The notes beneath the pieces were generated by a model. It searched no databases. It worked only from the letters and a program-made list of their open reading frames with translations, and was not told the origin of the DNA. Below are positions 47,464-58,383 of a stretch of 64,000 nt of DNA, one piece after another; the first letter of the stretch is position 1, and each line of letters begins with the position of its first letter. Origin of the DNA: Fagopyrum homotropicum. Taxonomy: Eukaryota > Streptophyta > Magnoliopsida > Caryophyllales > Polygonaceae. A program made the position numbers and the translations under genes. The stretch is taken from assembly GCA_033239125.1 (NCBI GenBank), contig BSWB01000003.1, forward strand, positions 111,620,320 through 111,684,319, in the 5' to 3' direction.

Positions 47464-48996
47464 TGTGTTTTGTGTTGTGTGCTAGAGTCTAGGTAATAAA
47501 GAAGCCAAGGCAAGCAAGATGATGATGATGATGATCCCGCATCAACCATGGATGGAGCGGACGTGGGACTTGGACGGCTTGAGGTGCCTTTGAGGGGTGG
47601 AAGAGCTCCCATCTCGCATACACCTTGGCGCCGGTCCCGAATCCATAATGAACATCAAGAGCTCTCTACCATGATTGATCATCCATCAGCACTCCACATG
47701 AGTGAACCGGAATACCAAAAACACTAGCATTTTTACATTGTGAAGACTTCTTTCACTTCTTTATTTAATTTACACATTGGGGACAATGTGATTTTAAGTA
47801 TGAGGTGGGGTTTTCATAATCATTTGTATGATTGTATCTAGGATAGTTTCATATAATTGTCACATGTTTCATTATGTTTTGCATCGTACATATTTATCTC
47901 AAAAATTCCAAAAATCAGAAAATTTTAAAAAAATTTTGTGCTCTTAGTTTGGATATGAACCTTATGATGAGTTTGTTTTGTAGATTGGCTATGGATGGTC
48001 TTTGTGTGTTGAATGAATTTATGCATTGTGGACTTGAATACTTCTCTTGAATCCCATGTATGAATTGTGATGAAGATTGTTGTCTAGGTTGGATTGAGAA
48101 TTGATTATCGAAATTGCATATTAGTTCATACACATCATCTAATAATGATCAAGGCATTGATTTATCTCTTCTTCTCATCTTGATAATGTTGTTTGAAGCA
48201 CCTCACTTGATTAAAAATTTGACCTCTTTTGACCCATCCGGGAACTAGGAGCATGTTAGTGTGTTGAGTATGTGAAAAACAAGACTGGGGTGAAGTTGTT
48301 GATGAATGAATATTGTGAATGGAGTGTTGAATGTGTTGTAAAAGTGTAGAAAAAATATAGATTTGGGGACATTTATTATGATGACGAGTAACTCGGCACC
48401 ATTCACATAATCGGGTGTTTGTGTCTTGCCAAAGTCGGATTAACCGATAGTTCTAACGAGCCTTGGTATGTGTGCCCGGTGTGAGGCACCTCGGAAAAAT
48501 CCCAAGGACCGCTAATCACCAAGGTTTCGGATTTTGTACACCAATGTCATGGTCTAAAAAAATAAATGAAAGAAAAAGAAGAAAGAAAAGAAAAAGATGG
48601 AGAAAAATATACACTTATGGTGGAGTTGAACGAAAATGAAGTTGTGGAATTAGTTCCTTCCGGATTAGCATCACATGACCTAAAAATTCCCACCTTTAAC
48701 AACGTTTTTGGCCTCTTCTTTCCTAAGTCCTTAAGTGTGATTGTCTTTCCGTGTGATTTAAGTGATTTACTTTGCATATATGATTTCAAGTTAAGTGTGA
48801 TTGTCTTTCCGTGCCTTTGTTCTCTTGATACACATTTGCTCATCCTTTCCCATGTACATCACTATGAAGGTGATCTATGACTAGAAGCACAACTTTAAAA
48901 ATATTTTCTGTTTTTACGCATTCATAACTCATGCCATCTTGTAGCTTAGGTTTGAACCTTGCTTGGGGACAAGCAAGTGACAAGTATGGGGTATTT

Positions 48997-50732
48997 TGAT
49001 GACATGATTTATGATACTAGTTTAGGCATTCATTTAGATAGTTTTTCCCCTTATTCATGCATGGTTTGGCATTAGTTTGTGGCGTTTATGCTTAATCGAG
49101 TCTTATTTCTAGAAAAGACGTCTACACGAGCTTTTGTCGGTTTTGTAGGTATTTTTGGGAGCTTTTGGACTTAATCGATACATTAGAGGATCATTCCTCG
49201 TGGTGGCACGCATCTGGACTCCCTAAGGAGCAAGCTAGAAGCAAAGAAGAACTCAAAAGACCTTGTTGTTGCATGCCTTGCATCAACTCACGACTTGGTG
49301 ATCCAAATGAAAATCACGGCCTACTTGGAAAAACCGCGCCCGTGGTTTCTATCAGGACAATTTTGACACTTGTTACTCGATTTCTTTGTCCGACCCTTGC
49401 TTTTTGGTGGAGTACATAAGTGGTTTTGCGAACTGTAGACAAGGGATCTACACATTACCTTCTCCAATACTCTCTTGTGGATTGGAGCTCTCCTCCAAGC
49501 ACCCTTGTGGGTGTTCTTGTGAGAGATTAGTGTAGTTTGAAGATCTAGAGTGTGTTTGAGTGGGTTTTGAGTGTGTTTCCTTGGAAGCTTGTAAGTTTGG
49601 ATCTTGGAGCTACCATTGGAACCTTTGTAAGATTGTTAAAGCATCTATCTAGCTAAGTAGCTTCTTGTTCTTTGATCTTATCTTCATTTTCTAGCTATGA
49701 CTTGCAAACATGCTTTATTTATGAAGTTTGATCTAGATCTGTATGTTGTTGGCTGAATAGTTGTGATTCTAGTGTGATGGAATGAAAGTTATGGCTTGGA
49801 TGATGATTGTATGGACTTGTATGTTAGCTTAGAATGGATTGTGTTCGAAAACCTAGCTCATACATAAAATCACGGCTTGTTCTTCATGTTATCACGACCG
49901 TGGTTTCCATGATCCACCCGTGGTTTTGTTCTGTTGTTCTATTATTGATGAATCTTGATGTTAGGATGTAGATGTGTTGAAATTCTATTGTTTGTTGAGC
50001 CTAATCTAGCCTAGCTAGCAACCTATTTGAGGAATGAGACTTATCTGGTAATTTCCTCTCATAGATACATAAGATGATGAACTCTAGGTAGTAGTGAGCC
50101 AAAAAAGCCGCTATTGGATTGAGTGTGCTAGGATCGTTGCTTAAGCTTACATTTTCCGAGACTTACCCGGTAAGGAGGGGTTTGACCCTTAGGTAGTGGC
50201 CGGTTTGTGTAGAACTTCCGTCCTTAGGTTCCTTGAGACTTACCAAGTAATAGGACCTTAGGTTCGAGACTAGTGGAGGATGAGACTTATCCGGTAATTG
50301 CTCACATTAGAGAAACACCCAACTCCGAACAACCGCAACTCTCCTTTGATGTTTAGAAGCATGAGTCCAATGCCATAACCGGAATTCTTGATCTCTAGAA
50401 TCCGTATTTCTTACATTTATCACCTATCTTGTGTTTGTGTGTTGTTTGTTTGCTTGTTTGTGTTGCATATTTTGTGATCCTTGTTTGATCACCCAAAACC
50501 AACCAAAAATATTGTGTTTTGCATTTCTTTATTCCTTTCTCATCTCTTAGTTTAGATTTGCGTTATACATGATCATTGAATGATTTGTTTTCACCTCAAT
50601 CCTTGTGTTCGACCTCGGAATACTCTCCTTCCTACATAACGATCCGTACACTGCGGGTTTCGCTAGGTAGTTTAGGATTTTAGATCGAGTTATAAATTGT
50701 AAAGCTTTTTGTGCTACTTCCTAGCATGAACA
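48997..50732 (+). repeat. 3' LTR of copy 2
   Basis: 1736 bp, TGATGACATG...ATGAACA. The purine-rich tract AAGTATGGGGTATTT precedes it. It aligns with the copy 1 LTR (13015-14777, inverted) through the ACTTACC-GGTAA motifs (50050-50300), the text at 49845-49940 and the AAGCTTTTTGTGCTAC end. Confidence 0.85.
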
Positions 50733-50998
50733 GGGTGGTCAGCCGGAGTTCTTGTACATTATAGGGAGGGATCGGGTTTATATTTCTGTTGTTGTCGTTT
50801 TCAGTTTGTTGTTGAACTCGGCTGAGAATCCTTTGCTTTTCCCTTGTTTAAACCTTATGGATTTTTATGCAGTTTTTGTTTTCATTTATTTGTGCCTTGT
50901 TGCAAGATCCGATGTTATTGTTGCTACTTTGAGGGTCGGGACCCATTGTGAGGTCCTAGCCCGCAATGCTTTGAGTTCCCAAAACTCGGGGTGTTACA
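50733..50998 (+). mobile_element. Solo LTR (Tekay-like), right piece
   Basis: Resumes the LTR interrupted at 45910 and ends GGGGTGTTACA at 50998, directly before the target duplication AGAAC and the second half of the reductase pseudogene. Together the two pieces make about 1.83 kb with no internal retroelement region, so this was a solo LTR before copy 2 landed in it. Confidence 0.8.
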
Positions 50999-51311
50999 AG
51001 AACCTCGCCGGAAGGTTCATGAAGGATATCCAGATCTCCGAGGCTCGCGCCTTCTACGGTTTCCAAATCACAGTTGAGAACATCCATTCTGAGAGTACAA
51101 CCTCCTCATTCAAACACTAATTCGTGACTCCAACGAGAAGCATCGCCTCTTTCACGCAATTGACACCATCCCCGCCGTCACAAAGAAGGCACAGTGAGCC
51201 TTACGATGGATCGATTCCTCCGAGTCTTTCGCCGAGCTAAATGTCGCTTTCGCTTGCGCTGAATGGATCTTCTTCTCCGGAAGCTTCTGTGTCGTATTCT
51301 GGCTTATTTGA
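50999..51311 (+). pseudogene. Ribonucleotide reductase small subunit (R2) pseudogene, 3' part
   Basis: Continues the R2 reading frame: NLAGRFMKDIQISEARAFYGF, then the ligand-bearing ENIHSE. An in-frame ATG codon is missing after HSE and the frame slips. The next stretch reads NLLIQTLIRDSNEKHRLFHA, DTIPAVTKKAQ, TGA in place of TGG, ALRWIDSSESFAELNVAFAC, EWIFFSGSFCVVFWL. The match stops where R2 would go on KKRGLMPGL, so the C-terminal third is absent. It is a dead copy or gene fragment; functional reductase must be encoded elsewhere. Confidence 0.87.
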
Positions 51312-52824
51312 GTTTGATATTAAAATTTTTGTAGGTTTTGATTCACACTAGAAATTTCGAAGATTTGGGTTCAAATTGTTTGAGTTTGATATGAATAGAT
51401 CTGTACCCTTATTGTCATTATCTTCAAATGAAATTTGTTTGTTTTGGTATGAATTTCATACCAGAAGTTTCTATTATGAATTTTCTGGTATGACTTTTCT
51501 GGTACGAACTTCTAGTATGAATTTTTTAGTATGAATTTATGTTATGAAACTTTCTAGTATGAATTTTCTGGTATGAATTTATGTTATGAAAATTTCTGGT
51601 ATAAAAATTTTTAATATGAAAATTTATGGTATTAATTTTTGGTATGAATTTCATACTAGAAAATCATACTAGAAAAATAAAAAAAAAGGGGCAAAATAAA
51701 ATAAAAAAAGGGGCAAAATAAAACAAAAAACGCAGTCAGCTACATAACAAAAGCAAATTCATATGTACGTTTATTTCTTTTTTTTAAATAGAGGCATTAA
51801 TTACTTTTACTTACCATTAATGAAAGTAGTAAAAGTTAAAGGGTACACAAAACAAAAGGAAATAGAAATGGACCTATTTGACCAAATTCTTTCACTTAAA
51901 AATAGTTAATTGAATTTCATAATATTTAATAATAACATGAAAGATTTGTTTTTATTATTATTTTGTAACTATTAGTTTTTTCTTGTGTAATTATGAATAT
52001 TGTTCATAAGATACGTTTCTCAATATAAGTTTTGTTTTTATTATCCAGCGGATAAGGATCGGATTGGATTGGAGTATCTAAAATTTTATAATCGGATTTT
52101 CGGGTATTCGGATCGGGTCGGATCTAATTGATAGCCCGACACACCTTAAGTTTAGGAATATAGGGTTTTGACCTTTTGGGTTCTACCTTCTACCCTTCTT
52201 CTCTGTCGCTAAGTGCACTAGATCAACGACCTCTTCTTCTTCTTCTTCTTCTTCTTTGACTGTAGTTTGTTCTCCGACCGCTTCTTCATTCTCTCACTTT
52301 AGTTTGCACTCCGACTGTATCTTCTCTCTAACCGTGTCTTCTCTTCAACCGCATCTTCTCTCTGACAGCATCTCGACGTGGTGAACTGATTTCTCCTCTA
52401 ATCATCGACCTCAATTTTAGGTATGTTCGTATACTAGTTCTTTGAATGAGTCTTTGTTTATAAGTTCATTATAACTTACTTGTTTAATGGTTAGTGGCCT
52501 CTAATTACAGCTTATAAGTCATGCTTATAATTTCATTTATTGGTTCATTTACAAGTTAGTGAATATTATTAATCGATGTGCTTGAAGCAAAAAGTTAGTG
52601 GTAGGAAACGAATTGTACCTGTTTATTGATTAGTGGTCACTAACTATAGCTTATAAGTCATATTTATAACTCATTCACTGGTTTATTTACATGTTAGTGA
52701 ATATTATTAATCGATGTGCTTGAATCGAAAAGCTAGTGGTATGAATGAATTGTGCTTGTTTATAGATTAATGATCACTAATTATAGTTTATTTAGCTTAA
52801 GTTCATTTAATAGTTCGTTTACTG
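51312..52824. other. Intergenic with a minisatellite
   Basis: From about 51450 to 51685 there is an array of short units around TTCTGGTATGAATTTC, the reverse complement of the core in the 28690-29110 array. A (TTC)n run is at about 52228-52256. Two diverged copies of a stretch of about 120 bp (TTAGTGGCCTCTAATTACAG... and TTAGTGGTCACTAACTATAG...) lie near 52490 and 52630. No gene is supported. Confidence 0.5.
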
Positions 52825-53550
52825 GTCGTGGCGGAGCCAGGAACATTCTTCAGAGTGGGGGGAAATTTTTTAAGTTTGAGGTTGTCTTTGTATATATTTG
52901 ATATAAATATAACGAAAACTCTTTTGAAAAACATAATACTATATTTTTAAAAAATCATATAATATCGTTCAATAGGAATTCTGTATAGTTTTATAACCTC
53001 TTCAACAATATTAGTACATAGAAAAATAAGATTACCAATAAACTTATAAGAATATTCATCTAAACAAGGATAATTTAAATAAGAACGACATTTAAACTCG
53101 TAATATAACACTTATTGATAAGTTTTTACAATACTATATTATAATATATCATCCAAATGTGGTTTTATTAAATGAAACTTCTTCTTGTGTCATAAATTAC
53201 AAGATGTAGGACTTTTATGAAAAATAAAAATAAACAATAATTAATAAACTAATTAAGCAGTGAATTCAGTCAATGAAAACTGAAATTAATTATAATTTAC
53301 TCCATGAAAACTGAAATTAGTTAAAGCAAGGAATTGAAAAGAGAAGGTAGGTAGTAAAAAAAATCAAAAAGCAAATGATTTGCTCTCCACAAGAATCGAA
53401 CTTAACACAAAATAAAGTTGTATTAATCAAGCTACCACATGAGCTACTCAATTTATCTATTACATATTCACTATCAAATATATATATGAATTGTTTTGGG
53501 GTCAACAGGGATCACTGCCCCTGCCAGCCCCCGCATAGCTACGCCTCTAT
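52825..53550. mobile_element. Non-autonomous element relic with GGCGGAGCC ends
   Basis: Left end GTGGCGGAGCCAGGA; right end CCCCTGCCAGCCCCCGCATA then GCTACGCC, partly inverted. Such ends close many plant non-autonomous elements. The inside is AT-rich and non-coding. No target duplication was identified. Confidence 0.4.
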
Positions 53551-53553
53551 TTA

Positions 53554-53846
53554 GGGCCCGTTTGGTTTGAACTCCGGAATCGGAAACGGAATGGAAACGA
53601 ATCTAGTCCATATGTATACCCTTATTCATGAAAGTTGTTGGAATCATTCCTTGTGATTTGAAGTAATTGAAGTTGAATTTGATTACTTTTGATATCCTAT
53701 AGGGTAACAAAATATGGGGGAGACAAGTGCATTTTGCATGTAAGCACAATGAATGATTTCATAGAATTTCATGAATATGGATATACATATGGACTAAATT
53801 CGTTTCCATTCCGTTTCCGTTTTCGGAGTTGCAACCAAACGGGCCC
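53554..53846. mobile_element. Tourist-like (PIF/Harbinger) MITE
   Basis: 293 bp with ends GGGCCCGTTTGGTT and AACCAAACGGGCCC, exact inverted copies, flanked by the 3-bp target duplication TTA (53551-53553 and 53847-53849). The inverted similarity extends inward through CGGAAACGGAATGGAAACGA and TCGTTTCCATTCCGTTTCCG. Confidence 0.85.
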
Positions 53847-53971
53847 TTAGTGGTTATGCTTTCATCCCAAAGAAGTCTTTATAGGATTTTCATGTTTTAT
53901 ACTTATAAGTTATAAGTTCATTACTGGTCATTTACTCATCAGTGATTACTCGTTCAATGAATATTATTCCG

Positions 53972-55407
53972 TGTAACGCCCGTAAATTTTAATTCCGGTT
54001 AGTGAGTAGTTTAGCGGCCTTCCCGCAGGCGCGTCTCAGTCTTTCCGCAAGCACGGCTTGCTGAATGGACGAGATTTTACCTCGTTTCCGTTCTGACTTT
54101 TAGTTCCCCCTCTGTCGGCTAGTGACCCCTCGTTCCTTGGTCTAAAGGTGACCTATGGGTTGCTTGACCCCTTGTTTTCCTAGTGTGGGAAGCCTTTTCT
54201 CTCTCACTCTCTTTCCTTGTCACTCTCACGTATCTCACATTCTTCTTTGAACCTCATTCCTCTTGCTCCACTTTCTTCTCCTTCATCTCCCATGGTGCTC
54301 CTTCCTTCTCCATTGATTTGTGTGGGCTATCTAACAGGAAAGCTGCATATCCAGACTGTTGGTAAGTGTTCTCTCCCTCTTCTTCTTCATCTTCTCATCT
54401 TCTTCCTTCCTTTGAGCTCTAATGGTGGAAGTCATGTATTCTTAAGTTTTCCCCTCACTTTGACTTGCATGTGTGTGGATTGAGTTGGGACAACGATTTA
54501 TTGATTTATGATGATGATTGAGTGATGGACATCAATAGTGGAGTAAGCAAGCTAGGAGACATCATGCACATCGAAGAGAAGCTTGACGGATCGCCCTTTT
54601 GGAGTCCGACCGCACCCGCAGCTGGACAGCGCCGCGGGGGCGCCATCAACACCACAACCGCAGGGCGGCCAACAGTGAGCCGTGGGAGCCGCGCCAGCAG
54701 CCCAACAACCGTGGGGGCGGCCAATAGTAGCCGTGGGGGTAGCACCAGTAGCCGCGGGGGCAGCGCTAGTGACCCGTGGGGGCGGTAACAACTTTCCACA
54801 GCAGCGCCTTCCGAGTCCGCGGCTGCGTTTCTGCAACGGTAGGCCCTCTATCTCTCGACTTCTTCTTCCTTCCTTCGTATGAGAGGTTATTTCATGGTAG
54901 TATCATGCTTAGGTTGGACCTAAGATAGTCTTGTGAATGCCACCTAGTGGTTGTGAACCTAAGGAGACCTTAGAGGCTTTGATGTTGCCTTATGATGATC
55001 TCGATTGTGTTGATCTTGTTTTAGATCCAAGGCTAGTTGTATTCTAGCTTGCCATTGAGTATGATCTCGTAGGAGAGTTGGTTGTTGTGATATTGTAGGT
55101 TGTGCTTGATGAGTTATAGTATCTTGGGGTTTAGGGATGCTATTCTAGCTTGAGAGTTTAGATGATCTTGTAAAGACCATAATAACTAGAAGTCTAAGGA
55201 CTTCTAGAATGTGAGAGTGTTATTGATTACGTGCTTGTTGCGATCAGGCGTTGGGTATCTTCATACAGGAAGCGTGAACGGTGTTGTTGGTTTAGCGTTG
55301 AGACGAGGTAAGTCCCCGAACTTACTTAGCTCGCTTTTACGTATTAGATGGATGTGTGACAATGGTGTGTGTTTAGTTCAATATAACCATGAACCGGACT
55401 AAGACAA

Positions 55408-55471
<64 letters not shown>

Positions 55472-56157
55472 GCCCAAGTGTATATTTTTATCGGGCGGTG
55501 ACATCATTGCCCAGCTCCTGAGGGAGACTGGGAGGTTCCCTGCGACCAGGCCATACACGGTATACGGGCGGGCACTGCACCACTCCATATGATATATGGG
55601 AGGTGCGCTGCACCACTCCTGTTGGTTACACGGGGACAGGGGCGAGAGTCATAAGACTTCTCGTGTCACAATCTTATTGAATGGAACTAGTAATGGAATG
55701 ACGTAAAGATATGATGATAAACCGGCTTGTTTGTGAGCATGTTGTGTGTTTATGTTACTTATGTGTGTATGTGGCTTTACCATTTGTCTAATGCTTAGAA
55801 TATGAGCTAACGGTTTTATACCGCCCTTGTAGGTGTCTTGCAGGTTAAGGATGTTGTCGAGTGATTTGGAGGAGTGGGCAGCCGGGGCACCCGTACATCT
55901 TTGGATGAGTTGGGATTTGAGTCTTCGTTTTATTGTTGTCTTTTGTATGTTGTTGATGTTGTTATAAGAACTCGACTGGAGTCTTTCTTTATTTTTGTAT
56001 TCGGGAATCATAACATTGCATTAAATATATTTCGGTTTTGGCCTTTATTTGTGCCTTGTTGCAAGATCCGGTGAAATTGTTGTCAGGCTAAGGATCGGGG
56101 CCCATTGTGAGGTCTCCGCCCGTAGCATCCCGAGTCCCGCGAATTCGGGGTGTTACA
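53972..56157 (+). mobile_element. Solo LTR of a Tekay-like retrotransposon
   Basis: Begins TGTAACGCCC, ends GGGGTGTTACA; perfect 5-bp target duplication TTCCG (53967-53971 and 56158-56162). 2186 bp with no internal region. It contains the family motif AGGTAAGTCC...GAACTTACTTAGCT at about 55304-55331. It also holds a (TA)n run of about 28 units (55409-55466) and a GC-rich tandem stretch (about 54680-54785) with units around AGTAGCCGTGGGGG. The left flank (52400-53971) resumes at 56158. Confidence 0.88.
55409..55466. repeat. (TA)n microsatellite in the solo LTR
   Basis: About 28 perfect TA dinucleotides. Confidence 0.95.
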
Positions 56158-56162
56158 TTCCG

Positions 56163-58383
56163 TTTAGGATTTTGATATCTATATTTAGCAATTGCTTTAG
56201 GAATGAATGATTTGTATCTATGTTGTACTTCTCACGTAATTTTTCACTTCTATTATTGTTTTAATGTAATGTTGTGTCAATACTTGCAATGGAGACCGTG
56301 AATTCTCAATAAAATAGAAGGGGTCAAATGATGTTCTTGGATCAAACTCATCATCCCCTTTATTTGGCAAATACTTCGTCAATTTTTTTTATTAAGTTTT
56401 GATTTATCAATTTGTGTACTAATCATAACAAATGCTTGTAGATCATCAAGGCTATTTTTGGTCGGGTTATCTTGGGTCGGGTGATTTCAGGGTGAGTTAC
56501 TTCGAGCTATGGGGTCATTTCAGGTTGGGTTACTTCGGACTATCGTATTATTCCGGATCAAGTTTCTTCGGGCTATCAAGTCATTTCGGGTCTGGTTACT
56601 TCAAGCTATCGGGTTGTTACCTGGTTATTCTACTCGGGTTTATCCGGTTCGAACCATTTATGGGTTCGCCCATTCGGGTTATTTATTATTTCGGGTTAAA
56701 TCAATTTCAAGCGGGTCGATTTCAGGTATTCTCGTTTCTCAAAATTTTCGGGGCAAGGTGTGATTAAAGTTTGAGTTTGTCAGGTCAGTTTCACTGGTCG
56801 AGTCAAGTCTTGTCAGCTATACATTGATTTATATCCCTCGGAGTGGGTGAAGAAACTTCTTTGTTGTAGGTTCTAAGAGCACCTACACTAAAGGTTTTTA
56901 AACTTTGTTTATATTAAATTTCTAACAAAAATTGTACTTTCTGTTAAACAACCAACTTTTGGTTGCTTACTACACAACCTCTTAAAAACCAAATAAAGCA
57001 CATATCATAATAGTTTGTATTTGATTAGTATGAACAAGTACAATATAAATAGAATTTAAAATTAAAATTAAGATACCATTAGTGTGGAGTAGTTGTTAAA
57101 ATAAGTGAAAGAGAGAAATAGAGAATATAATTAAATTAATTGGGTTAAAAAATCATTGATGTACATGCTCTAATCCAATTCCAAATTCCAACATTTGGTC
57201 CAAACTTTTAATATTTTAAAATGACTCCAAATTCAACTATATATTTAGCAAAATTTTACTTATTTATGCCCAAATTTAACATATACCGACACCATATACA
57301 CGAAAGGGTAAATGTCCCACTGTTGAATATCGTGCACCGAAAACTCATGAATATTTCAAATATTATAATGATCGATTCCGATCAAACCAAGTTAACAGGA
57401 GAGCCTTGAATAAATACCTTAAAGTTATTACAAGCGAAGTAACCGAGCTGAAAATTTAGGGTTTTATCAATAGATAGGGCGCATCCATAGGGTAAGTACG
57501 GGGCATCATCTCTGCTTCCGTTTATTGGCGATATCTGCTACCCTTAAATTTTTAGAGAACAATTGGATAAATAACATCTCCCTTTTCAACTTTACTCAAC
57601 AAATTTGGACCTGAACAACAAAGATCGTCCTACTTCCACAAAGAATATTTCAGAAATTCATTAGTAGCATGAAGGAGGAATCAATAGTAGCATAAATGAG
57701 GAATCAAGTATATAAAAAATCAAGAGGGTTTAGATTTAGTCAAACCTCATACTATGTAAAAAACACAACTAATCGATGTATACTTTCCAGATTATTGGAA
57801 GATTATTGAAAATAATAATCCTAAAAAATAATAATCCCATACACTTATCAGATTATTGGAAGATTATTGAAAATAATAATCCCAAAATAATCTCTTGGAA
57901 GATTATTGAAAATAATAATCCCAAAATAATCTCTCATGCCAAACGGACCCTTGATCAAGTCCGCTGTGTGTTGTTTGTATGTAGACAAAGTGATGATTAA
58001 GTTTAACCTTCATTCTTTGACCAGTAATCGTCTACTCTAGACGTATCAAACCGTGAAAACAAGGAGATTTGAATTAGGGTAAAAAGTCCTACCGAAACCA
58101 AATTCAGTGTTCAAATCCTTCTCAAGAATCTCAACATACTAACATAGACAAGAACGCTACTTTCACAAAAGTCAAGTGAGTATAACACTCCTTGATCTAC
58201 AGGGAGATCTCGGGCAGCAAAAAAACATAAATTTACAAGACTTTCCCTCGGCAAAATCGGAGGCCCCGTCTAATGAATACACACTGATTTTCTCTGCCTC
58301 AAAGATCAATTCAAAATCCCCCTATTCAATCTCCATCCTCCAATTCCTGTACACAACAACTCCCCTCCTATTTCACACTAGCA
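56163..58383. other. Intergenic and GT17 3' flank
   Basis: Degenerate TTCGGGTT/GGGTTACTTCGG words fill 56440-56830 (compare 32540-33030). Between 57789 and 57935 a unit around AGATTATTGGAAGATTATTG then AAAATAATAATCCC repeats about three to four times. No gene is recognised; the last 300-400 bases are likely 3' UTR of the GT17 gene. Confidence 0.45.

Larger units (their letters stand above)
45911..50732 (+). mobile_element. Non-autonomous Athila/Tat-like element, copy 2, nested in the solo LTR
   Basis: Starts TGATGACATG and ends ATGAACA. The flanking 5-mers GAGTG (45906-45910) and GGGTG (50733-50737) differ at one base and fall exactly where the host LTR is interrupted. The right LTR is complete (48997-50732); the left LTR keeps only its first 85 bp or so (45911 to about 45995) and then jumps straight to internal sequence, so the rest of that LTR and the primer site are deleted. 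The internal part has a broken gag-like/integrase frame and, before the right LTR, the Athila-style phrase CATTGGGGACAATGTG (47775-47790). Confidence 0.82.

Noticed and set aside
54506..54836. Three overlapping GC-rich open frames with Ala/Arg/Ser-rich products
   Set aside because: They lie inside a solo LTR with tandem GC-rich units; open frames are expected by composition.
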